The position numbers and the translations under genes were made by a program. A stretch of DNA of 64,000 nucleotides. Source: Microvelia longipes. Its lineage: Eukaryota > Arthropoda > Insecta > Hemiptera > Veliidae. Of this stretch, positions 1-11,189 are shown in pieces; the stretch's first letter is position 1, and every line of letters begins with the position of its first letter. Where the stretch lies: NCBI GenBank assembly GCA_018340805.1, contig JACMZG010001863.1, positions 58,683,965-58,747,964 of the forward strand, read 5' to 3'. Under the pieces are notes generated by a model. That model saw nothing but the letters and a program-made list of their open reading frames with translations, was not told the DNA's origin and made no database searches.

Positions 1-718
1 ATCAATATGCACAATGAGGGAAATAAAAGTGACGCGAGGTTACAAATATTTACAACCAGTGTTGCCTTTTTATGATTTTATTTACGAAAAAGGTATTTTT
101 TATACCGAGGTTGGCATGAGGTGGAGGGGGAAGAAGCGTGGTCGGTCTGAACCAATAGAATTCTTTCCCTTACAGATTTTTGGCGCGCTGTCAATTGATT
201 TTAGCCGTGTGTTGTATTATAGTATATATCTCTATGTTTATTTGAATTAAATACGAATAAATTGAAGTTAAACTTTATTTTGAAAATTTTAGCGCTAAAA
301 GTTTTAAAAGCAAAAAAGTTTGTTTCATTGCTCAACGATATCCTTATATGGTATGTAATGCATATCTTTATTAGATGTATATTTTTCTTTTCCCAAACTA
401 CAGCGGTAGATATGCAGGGAAAGTATTTACTTGACCCTGAAAATCCAAACCATAGGATTTAACATTATTATAACAAAATACAAAAACTACACAACAATAA
501 TCTTACTACATCTAAAAACAATAAATAAAATTAATAATCATGACAATAGTAATTAAAATGCAAATAATTTTCTTCAAAATACTAAAATAATATTTTCTAT
601 TCATAATCAATAATAATTTACTACTAACTATCTTCACTACTTTACTTACTAACCTGCTACTATTTATTATAATTATACGATAAAACTTTATATTATTATA
701 AATATATTTCTAAAGACT
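1..718. other. AT-rich stretch without recognisable gene
   Basis: Two short plus-strand open frames (14-250, 262-462) lie here, but neither has a recognisable motif, splice context or composition that separates it from background. From about 470 onward the sequence is mostly A+T. I see no repeat family shared with the rest of the window. Confidence 0.5.
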
Positions 719-757
719 CCCTCCTGCAGCACAGACCTCCTGGTCTACAGCAGGAGG
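719..757. repeat. GC-rich imperfect hairpin
   Basis: An 8-bp outer stem (CCTCCTGC against GCAGGAGG) and an inner 5-bp stem (AGACC against GGTCT) enclose a TCCT loop, with two unpaired bases on one side. It stands out in AT-rich surroundings. It may be a small foldback relic or a structured transcript end; nothing nearby decides this. Confidence 0.55.
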
Positions 758-1654
758 TTTCCTTATACATGGAATAATAATGTTTTGTATTATATTATTT
801 ATAAAATAAAGAAATTTGTTAAAAAAAAAAAAAAAATTATCCCTTTGAGGCATTTTATTACGTTCTGAGTGGGATATAGCATGCTGTCTGTCATGACAAG
901 CCTAACTCCTGCTGTTTTCTTTCTATATATTTAAAACTTAGCACAAAAAGCAGCCTTGTTGTCTAATTGTGTTGTCTAGAAGATAATATTGTTTAGACCT
1001 TGATAACTTATTTTGCTGAGACATTACAAATTTAAGACGCGTTAAAAATCAGACATTTGACACAAATGTACATCTCTTAAGTGGTGAACCGGTTTACTAA
1101 ATTTTTATATTATTATTATTAGTCGTCATATTGAAATCTTGATTTTTGTTTTTTTTAACTTTGATTCGTTCTTCAGATAAATAATTACTAAATGATTGGT
1201 TTTAAAATTAAATTTATGACGAAGTTTCAAACCTTTTTTAGATTTCATTAGATTAAAATCCCAACCTTTTAAGGATTCCCACAAATTTTATAAAAAGGGC
1301 TTTGATTTTTAAACAGTTTATTTTTCCATCTAAAACCTAAATACTCGGAAGCAAAGCATTAAAAAGAAAATGTCTAAGTATGTTTAATATTTTAGTGTAA
1401 AATAATTTCTCGGATAGTCCATCATTATTTGTAGAAATGTTATGGTTTATTTTTTGAGGTATAAAAGAAAACAGTATCATTGGATCCAGAGTTTCCACTT
1501 CCTTTGAATTTCTTTTTGAATCTGAAAAAAGTCACCAGCTCTTACTTCCACATTTTCTTTAATATTTTTTAAAAACATTGCAATAAAATGAAAACGAAAT
1601 GAAGTGGTTTAATCAATAAACATTAAAATTCGTTTTAATTTAAATAATGTTTCA
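758..1654. other. no gene or repeat recognised
   Basis: AT-rich DNA with a poly-A run of about 15 near 821. No open frame, tandem array or family repeat was recognised. Confidence 0.45.
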
Positions 1655-1860
1655 TTTTAGCGAATTTTCTTTGGAAATTCGCCTAATGGGATAGGCGTCA
1701 TGGCGGAATTCGAACCTCGGACCACGACACAAATCCGTTTCAGAGGTCCCTAATGACGAAAAAATAAGTTTCGCGAGACTTATTTTATTTGATTCGCTGA
1801 ATCGAATGAAACCGGTCCGAAGTCGATACGACCACTCTAAGGGACCTAAAAATCGAAAAA
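1655..1860 (-). mobile_element. tRNA-like SINE relic, minus strand
   Basis: On the minus strand the stretch 1705-1716 reads as a Pol III B-box (GGTTCGAATTCC). About 30 bases downstream on that strand comes the terminal module ending GAAAATTCGCTAAA (1656-1685), which recurs through the window. The internal segment 1812-1850 resembles part of the neighbouring unit at 1943-1990, so two related units lie side by side. No intact A-box is visible. The open frame at 1652-1867 is incidental. Confidence 0.5.
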
Positions 1861-1935
1861 ACCACAATAACGGTCATTAAAAATTAAATTTCGAGTAGGG
1901 TGTCGTTTTAAATGTTGTTTGGGCCTCTGAGTTGA

Positions 1936-2010
1936 ATGCCAGAGGTCCGGAGTAAATACGACCACTCAAACGCTGGGTACCTGGGTTCAAATCCTAGTAG
2001 GGACAATAAT
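1936..2010 (+). mobile_element. tRNA-like SINE head fragment
   Basis: Contains a B-box-like GGTTCAAATCC at 1984-1994, preceded by a segment (ACGACCACTC) shared with the unit at about 1830. It directly abuts the foldback element. Assignment as a SINE fragment is inference from the B-box and the repetition. Confidence 0.4.
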
Positions 2011-2054
2011 TTTTTATCGTTTTTTTTACCTAATATAAGTTTGCAACTAGAAAA

Positions 2055-2748
2055 TAATTTTGGCGCGGTGGTCCGCATATCGGGCGAATTTCCTTTGGAT
2101 GCGTGTTTCCGTGCTTTTTACATTATATAAGTTTACAACTACTAAATAAATAATTCCGGCGCGATGGTCCGCTGTCGGGCGAATTTCATTTAGAATGCGT
2201 GTTTCCGTGCTAAACAACCTATTTCTTGCTTATGCAAGAACCATGCCAATTGCGTGGTTCCGGTTCATGCTTTAGAACCTAAGCAGTTACTCCATTGTCA
2301 AGCACTGCTCGTAACTCATTTTGTCTGTATTTTCTCTAAAACCTTTAAAGATAACTGACTAAGCTTAAAGATAAGTAACTAAGCTTTAAACTAGTGCAAA
2401 TAATAGTGCGTACTTCTAATTTTAGAGGCATAGTTTTGTACAACCAAGTGGGTAATTATGCGCTTTTCCTTTGGAAAATACAGACAAAATGAGTTACGAG
2501 CAATGCTTGACAATGGAGTAACTGCTTAGGTTCTAAAGCATGAACCGGAACTACGCAATTGGCATGGTTCTTGCATAAGCAAGAAATAGGTTGTTTAGCA
2601 CGGAAACACGCATTCTAAATGAAATTCGCCCGACAGCGGACCACCGCGCCGGAATTATTTGTTTAGTAGTTGTAAACTTATATAAAAAGCGCGGAAACAC
2701 GCATCCAAAGGAAATTCGCCCGACATGCGGACCACCGCGCCAGAATTT
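2055..2748. mobile_element. foldback transposable element with modular arms
   Basis: Left arm 2055-2334 and right arm 2474-2748 are near-identical inverted repeats around a loop of about 139 bp. Each arm holds two divergent copies of one module of about 55 bp (for example 2061-2114 and 2158-2211, containing GGCGCGGTGGTCCGC and CGGGCGAATTTC). Long, internally repeated inverted arms with no coding capacity are typical of foldback-type elements. The 119-residue open frame at 2591-2950 crosses the right arm and is not a gene. No target duplication was identified. Confidence 0.75.
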
Positions 2749-2774
2749 TATTGTGCTACAAGTTTTTGCACGTG

Positions 2775-2960
2775 ACGTACTTTATATATATATATATACA
2801 TGTCTCCACCAATCTCGGGATAAGGTTATGAATAAAAACACAGCTTTACATGAAAACTATATATTTATTTCTGCCAACGTTTCGAATTTAACTACGAATT
2901 CTTCATCAGGGCTTTTTACAACACAAGAAAACATCAATCTATTTAGATAGTGTAAAATGA
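2775..2960 (-). mobile_element. Penelope-like terminal relic with hammerhead-like core
   Basis: Read on the minus strand, CTGATGA is followed by a 5-bp stem (GAATT with AATTC) and then CGAAACG, around 2876-2912. This layout is the one seen at the ends of Penelope-like retroelements, which are known to carry hammerhead ribozyme motifs. One extra base separates CTGATGA from the stem, so ribozyme activity is not assured. No reverse transcriptase is present. Confidence 0.45.
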
Positions 2961-3203
2961 AAATAGATAAATTAAATAAGAATGAGCAATAACAAAAATA
3001 AAATAAAATAAATAAACCAAGAACTTAAAAATATAAATATGTCTATATAAATAAAATAAAACATTTTACTTACGAAATAATCACAGTCTTCATCTATACT
3101 ATGGGCCAGGAGACCCATGCAAAATTTAAAATAAAAGTTATAAAAAAGTAAGTATAAAGTAAGTTATAAAGTAAAAAATATACAAAACTAAGTTTGTTGA
3201 ATT

Positions 3204-3209
<6 letters not shown>

Positions 3210-3252
<43 letters not shown>

Positions 3253-3254
3253 TA

Positions 3255-3300
<46 letters not shown>
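3210..3300. repeat. (AT)n microsatellite, interrupted
   Basis: Alternating TA dinucleotides with short interruptions (AATTA, TATTA) near the middle, ending in GTGTTATGTATGTATATT. Confidence 0.95.
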
Positions 3301-3589
3301 TATGTATGTATATTATATATTGGGTGTGTGTAATCAAACGATTAAGTCATTACAAACATTGATAATTTGTTTGACTAGCTTTTGAATTTTAGTAATGATT
3401 GGCTTTTATTGTGGTATTTGTCTGATAAGTTTCAACTTGTTCCAATATATTTTGACTTTTATTGAATCTTTGAATTATTTGCAGAGTCTCTAGTGTGAGG
3501 TTTCTTTACTGTCATATGATTAATATTCGTATCAAGTTTCATTTGATGCGTAGATCAATAAAACGTAGTCCTATTTTATTATTGAAATC

Positions 3590-3810
3590 CTGTAAAATAA
3601 GACTGTAGTACTTTTCAAAGCTTTTATTTACCTGAGCGTAGCGAGTCAGAACTCATGATACCTTTGTACAATGTCTTATCTGAGGTCAAGCGCAGCGAAA
3701 CCAAATCAAGAAAAGTTAAAGCTTTGGATAATCCTGACAATCTGAGGACGTGCGAAGCGAGTTCGAACTTGTGAGGAAAACTTCGAGATACCCTGCACCC
3801 ATATTTTCTA
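3590..3810 (+). mobile_element. SINE body relic of the 5S-headed family
   Basis: Segments CTGAGGACGTGCGAAGCGAG and GTGAGGAAAACTTCGAGATA (about 3740-3793), followed by CCCTGCACCC, match the body of the better copy on the minus strand at 21620-21863. The AGCG-AGCGAG type motif occurs three times here (about 3635, 3690, 3750). The head is not recognisable. Overlapping open frames at 3716-3964 and 3750-3944 are incidental. Confidence 0.45.
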
Positions 3811-3976
3811 TTTTTGTTCTGAGTAGTTGGTTTATTTTTAAAAGTGATGTAGCAAGCCTTTGTTTCATAAATTTATGTTTATTTAGCGAATCGTCGCTCC
3901 TCCTGGAATTAGCTTCTGTATCTGGAGAGTTATGCCTAACTTGACTCATTATGTGCTGAAACAATAAAATAATAAT

Positions 3977-3978
<2 letters not shown>

Positions 3979-4066
<88 letters not shown>
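3979..4066. repeat. (AT)n microsatellite
   Basis: Nearly pure TA dinucleotide tract of about 85 bases, preceded by a short (AAT)n run. Confidence 0.97.
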
Positions 4067-4068
<2 letters not shown>

Positions 4069-4690
4069 AGAGCTAAATAATATTATCTGGAAAAAGGCTG
4101 ACTCATTTTGTTACTTGTTGCTGTGACAATGTCACCTAAACGTTTGCATACTGCTTTAAAAAAATGAGGTGTAATACTGGCATTAATTGAAAAAAGAGTC
4201 ATAAAGAAAGATCAGGACCCTTATTGTGTAAATATTAAATGAAGAAGTATTATAAATATAATTTTAAGGAGATATTTTTTATAATTATTCTTAGAGCAAA
4301 ATGTTTAACAGAAGGGGAATGAAAATCAAAATAACTAAATAAAAATGTCTGGGTTTTCACGAAAAGGGTCCAAGGGCAGGTTGAGGTGGGAGGACCTAAA
4401 GAGGCTGGGTGATTGATGAGCCGGCGGCCCTTGGGGGGGGGGGGGCTCTCACTATTACAATGTAAAGAAAGAAAATGTTAACAAAAGAAATTCAACCCTG
4501 CTGGAAATAAAAAGGATTTTCATATCGAAATTAAAATGAAAATGCAATAAGAATTTTTCCTCGTCAAACTTGAAATGAATGAAGAATTATTTATTTAAAA
4601 ACTTATTTTAATATTTTATAATGTAATATTGTATTAATTAATTTTTCTAATAATTTTAAAGAAGTGTAAGTTGATCAAGCTGGTGTGATT
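4067..4690. other. no gene; G homopolymer tract
   Basis: No coding signal was seen. Contains an unusual run of about 14 G at about 4432-4446 after a GGCGGCCC patch. The rest is AT-rich single-copy-looking DNA. Confidence 0.5.
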
Positions 4691-4694
4691 TCGT

Positions 4695-4822
4695 TCCGTC
4701 GAAAAATCATTTCGTCGACAAACTCAAATTATTTGTCGATGAAACGATTTGTCGACGCTATGATTTGTCGATGGAATGATTTGTCGACGAAGTGATTTGT
4801 CGACGGAACGATTTCCGTCGAA
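4695..4822. repeat. 16-bp tandem array with an inverted partner
   Basis: Four consecutive 16-bp units GATTTGTCGACGNNNN run from about 4748. Upstream, the same unit is present in the opposite orientation (about 4697-4725), making a small head-to-head palindromic array. Each unit contains GTCGAC or a close variant, itself palindromic. Confidence 0.8.
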
Positions 4823-5890
4823 ATTATTTCTATGAGACTAATAGAAAGACAAATAGGCTACCCTTCAATAATGGACTATTTGACGTATAAATAAATAAAT
4901 AAAGCATTTATTGCAGATGTACAAAAATAAATACAAAATAATGATGTTATCTTAAAATTCTTACTTATCTACAAATCGGTGTTAACCGTGGTTACCCAAG
5001 GAAGGGTCAAAGTTGCTACTTTAATTTATTTTATCTATCAACAAAATATACATCTTCATCCAATAAATTATGATATAATTACTGACTTATGCAATATTGA
5101 TTCATAAGAAATGTACTGTTAATAACAATTTTAAACTTATTTCCTATTGTATTGTTAATAATTTATTTAATATCTTTTTTAGTTTTTAGATTGAAGTTTT
5201 AGCGATTCTTAATTTTAAATTGATGGTGTTATTTTGATTTTTTATTTTTATTATTAATATTAAACTTAGTTACTTTTCAATTCAATTTAATTTTAATATA
5301 TATTAGTTTTAAGATTTTTTTTTTACTTTATAATTTATTATCAAATTTATAAATTTAATAATAAATAAATTTGACGTATATTGTCGCAAATATGACCTTG
5401 ATTGTAACTATCACTTGATCAACTTTAATAAATACTGACCGAAAACTTTATAAACTCAAAACAATTTTACTCTAAGTTAGTTTCAATATAGTTTTCCTTT
5501 ATTACTTGACGTTTTGTTCAGGCTGTTGTATCTGTGAAAAAGAAAATAAGCCTATTTCCATAGAAAATTCACTAAAAGGTGTTAAGTAAGAAGTTTATAA
5601 GTGATTATTATAGTAATCACGAGATAGTGCGGCAGGGATAGATCAACTTGCAGGTACCCCGAGTTGTTAGGTCCTTTTTGCTAATCTCCTTAAACAAAAC
5701 ATAATCTTTTATAATATGAGTCCTAGAGCAGGCATTTTTGCGTTTAATTGGCAGAAGAGACAAGACGTGGCTTTACTGTAATAATTATTATAAGTTTCAG
5801 TTGCATTAAAAGCAATTCGTGCCCCACTGACAGACTAAGCTTTATTGTCTTTGAAACTATGACGTAAAAAACGTGTATAAATATTACTGC
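4823..5890. other. no gene; possible LINE 3' tail
   Basis: Near 4887-4930 an AAATAAATAAATAAA run precedes GCATTTATTGCAGATGTACA, which resembles the reversed 3' end of a non-LTR retrotransposon. The rest is AT-rich DNA without recognised features. Confidence 0.35.
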
Positions 5891-5898
5891 AATCCAGG

Positions 5899-6398
5899 CA
5901 AAGAGACTAATTAATACTATTAGAGGGAGTACAGATAACCATTAACACAGTGATAAGGGGTCTGGAATAAAGACAGTTTCCATAGGTGCCGTAAGTGTAC
6001 TTACCCCTACTAATTAAGTACAGTGTACTTAATAGGTGCCGTAAGTGTACTATAGTCTCCCTAGAGAGAGACTAGATACTACTCCACCCCTCTACAACTC
6101 CTATTAAGGCACACACTCTACAAACGGCGGACATTTTTCAGTGATGCCACATTAAACCACTTTATTCTACACTAACAATTAAAGAATACATGCAATAGAT
6201 TATAATTCAAACTTATTTTAAATTCATTTTACTTGATTTAAAACAAAATAGTCGAAAAAATAATGTAATATTTACGTGAAATTGTAATTATTAGGAAAAA
6301 TAAAAAAATGACGTCACCAATGTAACGTTACGGCACCTAGTTACCTAAGGAATAATAAGAGCTGTTTTATCCTCCCTCTAATAGTATTAGTCTCTTTG
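5899..6398. mobile_element. hAT-like MITE, 500 bp, 8-bp TSD
   Basis: Terminal inverted repeats begin CAAAGAGACTAA and continue through ACTATTAGAGGGAG. The flanks carry a perfect 8-bp direct repeat AATCCAGG (5891-5898 and 6399-6406). An 8-bp target duplication with CA-starting ends fits hAT transposition. Inside is a duplicated segment GGTGCCGTAAGTGTACT (about 5986 and 6036). A stretch near 6305-6345 (CAATGTAACGTTACGG) recurs in altered form near 17012. No transposase is encoded. Confidence 0.85.
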
Positions 6399-6413
6399 AA
6401 TCCAGGGTTCTAA

Positions 6414-7558
6414 AGGCGCATTCACTATACTGCGGTAGCGATGCGTGCGTGCGTAGCGTTCATTGCTTTGCGGAAAATGATGGTTCCACAATAGCCAACG
6501 CTACGGCCGCAACAGCCGCTAACACCGGGTCTTCAGCGCACTCTCGTTCCGAATTTTGGAAACAAACATATACTTTTCTTATAAAAAATTAAAAAGACGA
6601 AGAAGAAAAGGTTGTTTTGGACGAGCTGTGTCTTTTTAGATTTGATTTTGATTTTTTCAATATATAAAATATTTAATTTATTTAATCATGTCTGATGATA
6701 ATGGGAACTTTCACACTAAATGATAGTTCTTCTTCTTGTTCAAATTATTTTGTCTTATTTAAAATTTTATATGGTCTAAGTTTACATATTTTATCCGATC
6801 AACTCGGCAAATTATTATCTTGTTCAGTTTAATATAATGTAATGTACTTGATATAAAATTTAATTAACAGTCTTGTTTTTAAAAAAACATTTCAACTCCG
6901 GGATCTACTTGTTAAATACTATTTAGACAGTAAAGCCAAGAGAACAGAAATAATGTATAACATTAAAATGAACGGATCAAGATAATAAAACTATACCATT
7001 CAAATTGGCGAACACCGAGAATATTAAGAAATAAATTTGATGTAAGAATAGATTCATAAAAAAAAACTTTGAACTAATCAAAACTATGGAAAAATTAAAC
7101 ACTTTAAAAAGACACAGCACAAACCAAAGTAATAAAATAAGAATATTGTGTTTTAATAAAAAGATAATATTCATTTTTTTTTTTATAAAAAACATAACTC
7201 TTTTATTAAAATCAAATTAAAAGAATAAAAAGTTAAACAACTAAGCACGCCAAGAATCAAAATCCAAACAAAACAAAAGTATTCTTCACTTAATCGGAAG
7301 TGGGGATAAGAAAAATTCCAAAACTTTGAAAACAGAAAGGTTTCTTCCACGTCAGGCCTTTAAGGTGTTTTGTAATCAATCAAATGCTAATCACTAGATC
7401 ATATGAGCGGGTTTAGTAGGTTTGCGGAAATTTACATTTTCCGTAACGCTACCGCAAGCTGTTTAAGAACGTCCCATAAGATTACATAGGTTGGAATTTG
7501 AGCTGTCACTGCACGCAACGCCCGGACGCATCTCTACCGCAGTATTGTGAATGCACCT
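6414..7558. mobile_element. Harbinger-like nonautonomous element, TAA TSD
   Basis: Ends are inverted repeats: AGGCGCATTCAC and ATACTGCGGTAG at the left, GTGAATGCACCT and CTACCGCAGTAT (reversed) at the right. They are flanked by the 3-bp duplication TAA (6411-6413, 7559-7561). TWA duplications are characteristic of PIF/Harbinger elements. The interior is AT-rich and has no transposase-like frame; the open frame 6977-7195 is low complexity. It lies five bases from the right duplication of the hAT-like element, so two insertions are almost contiguous. Confidence 0.75.
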
Positions 7559-7574
7559 TAAATGTTGTTTAAAG

Positions 7575-7757
7575 GCAGGTTCAATTAGGGTTAGCGTACA
7601 GGTCATCCACCCGTCATCCACATAACTTATCTGTCGAAGACGGCACGAGTAAGGGTTTCAATCCCTTACATGAAGATCCTAGAGCATCCGACCGGGATCG
7701 AACCTGTACTGTCTGGGTGGTAGGCACACGTGCTATCCATAACGACAGGGACCCCCG
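7575..7757 (-). mobile_element. tRNA-derived SINE, tRNA-Val-like head
   Basis: On the minus strand the head starts GTCCCTGTCGTTATGG near 7755 and holds a B-box GGTTCGATCCC at about 7700-7710. Spacing and an anticodon-arm-like TGCCTACCACCCAGACA resemble tRNA-Val. The following segment is not tRNA-like, so this is a SINE or pseudogene rather than a working tRNA gene. Confidence 0.5.
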
Positions 7758-7761
7758 AGAA

Positions 7762-8130
7762 ATTTATAACGCGTGAATAAAAATATAATAATTAAATTTT
7801 GTTATCTGTGACAGAGACATGTTTGAAGAATAATCCGTGAAGACGCAGTGGAAAATGCTAAAATTAATACTGTTAATTAGTTCTTGTTAGAGTTTGTAAT
7901 TTCGTTATAATTTGTCGTGTCGCGAGATTGATTTAGTGCGGGGCTGTGGCGTGGGTGATGCTAGCTGGGGACGCCTCTCCTCAAGCCAAACTCTAAACTT
8001 CTCTCCGGACTAGAGAGTGACAGTGACCTATCTCAACCTTGGTCTCAAGGCCGAGATTAAATATGTTTTAACATTGCAGCTTAAATTTTTTTTCTAAATT
8101 ATTTTAATGGCCGTCTATATATTAATATAT
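7762..8130. other. no gene; GC-rich patch
   Basis: The patch at about 7915-8060 is GC- and CpG-richer than its surroundings and holds one plus-strand frame open for roughly 35 codons before a stop (about 7908-8012). No start, splice site or motif supports it as an exon, so it is left unassigned. Confidence 0.35.
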
Positions 8131-8421
<291 letters not shown>

Positions 8422-8426
8422 GGCAA

Positions 8427-9140
8427 CCTCTAGCAAAACATTTTTTTAGCTAAATACCCGGTATAATAGACTATCAATCAGAAGTCTTCTCCTGGCATCC
8501 CTTGAGAAACTTTTATAATCTGTAAAACTAATTTTAATCTGTCATATGGAAACTGTGACACGAACTTTCTGAAAGGTCAGATACCGCCTACCTTGCAGAC
8601 CTCCTTCTGCATTTTTGGAGTTTTCCATATTACGAGGATGAGTACAGTGAGTCATAGATCATATTTCATTTTTTATTTAAGCGTAAAACACTATATAAAA
8701 CATATTCTTATGTGCAGTATACATAGAATAACAATATTAACATAGATGGTTCACTCCCGATTGTTGTAGGAACACTCAATTGACAAGTTAGTGTTTATGA
8801 TTTAAGTTGGGGACCTCATCACTAGAGTCTTGAAGAGCGCTAGTAGTAAAAATCTATTTGCTCTCTTCTCTACTAGATTGTGCTGTAGTATTTTTTAAAT
8901 ACAAGTTGTCAATCGTTATATAAAATACAATAAAAGTAAACAATGAGCTTAGAATATATTAATAAATAATTAATACAATTATAATTCATTAATAATAAAA
9001 TTAATTAATAATTATAGTAATATCTGCGATTTATTTTTGTATTCCAAAAATTCGGGGCCCACCAACGGAGCACCATCATTTTTTTTAAATAATAATTCAT
9101 ATTGAGTGTTTTGGGCTTGAAATTTAAATTTGCTATCTGA
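8427..9140. other. no gene recognised
   Basis: AT-rich DNA with a slightly GC-richer patch near 8570-8650. No supported frame or family repeat was found. Confidence 0.4.
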
Positions 9141-9149
9141 ATATAACAT

Positions 9150-9235
9150 CTAAGGTTAGCGCAATCGGTTAAGATGAAGAAACTCAAAAAATTTATTCTG
9201 ACAGTAGAGGGTCGAATCCATAAGGGAGGTCGGTG
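9150..9235 (+). mobile_element. tRNA-like SINE head
   Basis: A-box-like GGTTAGCGCAATCGGTTAAG at 9154-9173 and B-box-like GGGTCGAATCC at 9209-9219 are spaced as in a Pol III type 2 promoter. The arms do not form a complete cloverleaf by eye. The minus-strand open frame 9005-9283 crosses it and is incidental. Confidence 0.5.
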
Positions 9236-9504
9236 TATGGGAAAATGTAGAAGTGAAGTGTTACATTTTTCACTTATTACCAATTTATACGAAATTCTTA
9301 TAGAGGTTATATGGGATCACTCATCCATCGTCTTTCCATTATTCTAGTGCTGAATAGCCGATGGAAAGGCTTAATTGCCCTCAACAGCTCGTTGTTTGAC
9401 AAATAAAAATATCTGACGGTTTCACTCAAATTTGTTGAGTGAACCATCGATGTTAATATTATTTATCTATGGCAATATAAACAACTTGCCGCTAGAATCG
9501 CTAG

Positions 9505-9537
9505 AATACAACGTAAAAATAATTTTTACGTTGTATT
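9505..9537. repeat. perfect 15-bp hairpin
   Basis: AATACAACGTAAAAA pairs perfectly with TTTTTACGTTGTATT around a 3-base loop. It may be a solo foldback relic; no flanking duplication was found. Confidence 0.7.
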
Positions 9538-9675
9538 GTAAAAATAAATAAATAAAATCTAAACTTTCTATAAACAATAATTAATAAATAAAGAAAGAAA
9601 GAAAATGTATTTAGTGTAATAGTTTTTAAATGTAATAACTTTACTAATCGGATTAAAATCATCATCATTGCTTGT

Positions 9676-10023
9676 TCACCGGTGCATGTGTTGCATCATT
9701 GTTTGCTCACCCCATGTGTTGCATCATGCCTCCTCCCCGTGCATGTGTTGCATCATTGCCTCCTCCCCCGTGCATGTGCATTGTTTGCTCACCTGTGCAT
9801 GTGTTGCATCATTGCCTCCTCCCCCGTGCATGTGTTGCATCATTGTTTGCTCACCTGTGCATGTGTTGCATCATTGCCTTCTCACCTGTGTATGTGTTGT
9901 ATCATTGCCTGCTCACCCGTGCATGTGTTGCATCATTGCCTGCTCACCCGTGTATGTGTTGCATCATTGCCTGCTTACCCGTGCATGTGATGCATCATTG
10001 CCTGCTTACCCGTGCATGTGTTG
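9676..10023. repeat. 31-bp minisatellite, about 11 units
   Basis: The unit is GCATGTGTTGCATCATTGCC followed by a variable TGCTCACCCGT or TCCTCCCCCGT. Early units vary in length, later ones are regular. Three overlapping Cys/His-rich plus-strand frames arise only because 31 is not a multiple of 3 and no stop occurs; they are not genes. Confidence 0.95.
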
Positions 10024-10265
10024 TGTTCTGTATTACTTCTTTCTCCTTGATATAATCTTGTTTTATCGCAACCAGATAATTATCAATAACAGCCTCAACG
10101 GAAGGTCAACAAACAATTGAGTTCGGACCTTATTTTTTAATGCTCTTAATCATTGTATTGTTTATTTTAAACTGTTTTATGTGCATTGTTTATGTTAAAT
10201 TGTGAGTTTTTGTGTATTCAAATAAAAGAATAAATTAATAGAAATATATGAATTTGAGTCCCAAG
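10024..10265. other. no gene recognised
   Basis: AT-rich flank of the minisatellite with nothing recognisable. Confidence 0.4.
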
Positions 10266-10340
10266 TGGTAATGTATGAATGTAACGGTTCCGAAATGTTT
10301 TTGAAAAGTCCGAGGTACCCACTCCCCGATTTTTTATTTT
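10266..10340 (+). mobile_element. short SINE body relic
   Basis: The segment AAAAGTCCGAGGTACCCACT matches the AGTTCCGAGGTACC body motif of the SINE family seen at 21620-21863 and on the minus strand at 38640-38700. Only this part survives. Confidence 0.35.
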
Positions 10341-10939
10341 AAAGTAATTCTAAGTCATATTACAGTTTATAGTTTAGTTTAAAAATCCCCAAGGTCATAA
10401 GTATTCTGGGGATTGACCAATCAGAGAGACCGCTGCCAACCTCTCACTTAAATAGAGAAAAAAACCCTACCACAATAACCGCTCTAGGGAAAAAACTTTC
10501 TTCCCGGCAATCGTTAACTTTGTTTGTGGTTCTTCTTTTGATTACATCGTTTTAAAAACTACTTTCAAATTAATCTTAAAAAGTATATTTTAAAATAAAA
10601 CTACACAAAAGAAATGTAAAAAACATCGACAAGAAAATACGGGTAAAATAACCTGATTTGTTTACATAGTTTTTTCCCGCTCCCTTCTTGCAGGGATTTT
10701 TTTTCTTAAGAATCAGTGGTGTCTAAACTGATCTGTCAAGATTTTTAAACTAAACGATGGACTAGTATTTATTTTCCTTTATAAACTTAAATGATGTACG
10801 TATGTGTCACAAAGAAAGTGCAAATAGCGTAATGAGTGCATAGTGCAGAGCAGAGTACTACTAGATTGACCCCCACATAGTCCAAGCGAGCGGGGACTAT
10901 GTGATGAGTCCCCTCTACAACTGCAAGGTACCGACTACA

Positions 10940-11060
10940 GCCGGGTATAACTCAGTCTTACACCGCGGTCCGTGCGTGTAGGGTCCGCTTACATCGTGCG
11001 CTTTCAGTTCTTAACGTAACAAAACACGACAATATCGCAATATTGGCGGAGCGATCGTCA
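10940..11060 (+). promoter_or_regulatory. candidate core promoter and 5' UTR
   Basis: An insect-type initiator CTCAGTC lies at 10951-10957, which would place the start near 10954. A GGTCC sequence at 10982-10986 resembles a downstream promoter element but sits one base off ideal spacing. The stretch 10965-11060 is markedly richer in CpG than its surroundings. Just upstream, a 10-bp hairpin stem (CACATAGTCC with GGACTATGTG, about 10875-10903) and a CCAAT at about 10428 are visible. The function is inferred from these signals and the signal-peptide exon that follows. Confidence 0.35.
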
Positions 11061-11137
11061 TGACCGCCTGAAGCAGTTTTGTTTGGTTTTAGTTTTTTTT
11101 TGTTGTTATAAAGTTTTGAAAGAAGAAATTAGTTCTC

Positions 11138-11189
11138 ATGATGCGGAGTATACTCACCCTTCTTCTTATTTCTTTTTATCATTTTACAG
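11138..11189 (+). CDS. candidate first coding exon, signal peptide
   Basis: ATG at 11138, or the adjacent one at 11141, opens a frame of 17 codons reading MMRSILTLLLISFYHFT. It runs into a splice donor ACAG|GTATAT at 11189/11190, leaving a phase-1 junction. A basic N-terminus followed by a hydrophobic core is a textbook signal peptide, and secreted or membrane proteins often have exactly this kind of short first exon ending in phase 1. It lies downstream of the promoter-like region at 10940-11060. I do not recognise the mature protein and see no convincing second exon in this window, so it would lie beyond a large intron. Alternative: a chance hydrophobic frame in AT-rich DNA. Confidence 0.4.

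Noticed and set aside
9668..10120. 150-residue Cys-rich frame
   Set aside because: Product of the 31-bp minisatellite; open in all three plus frames.
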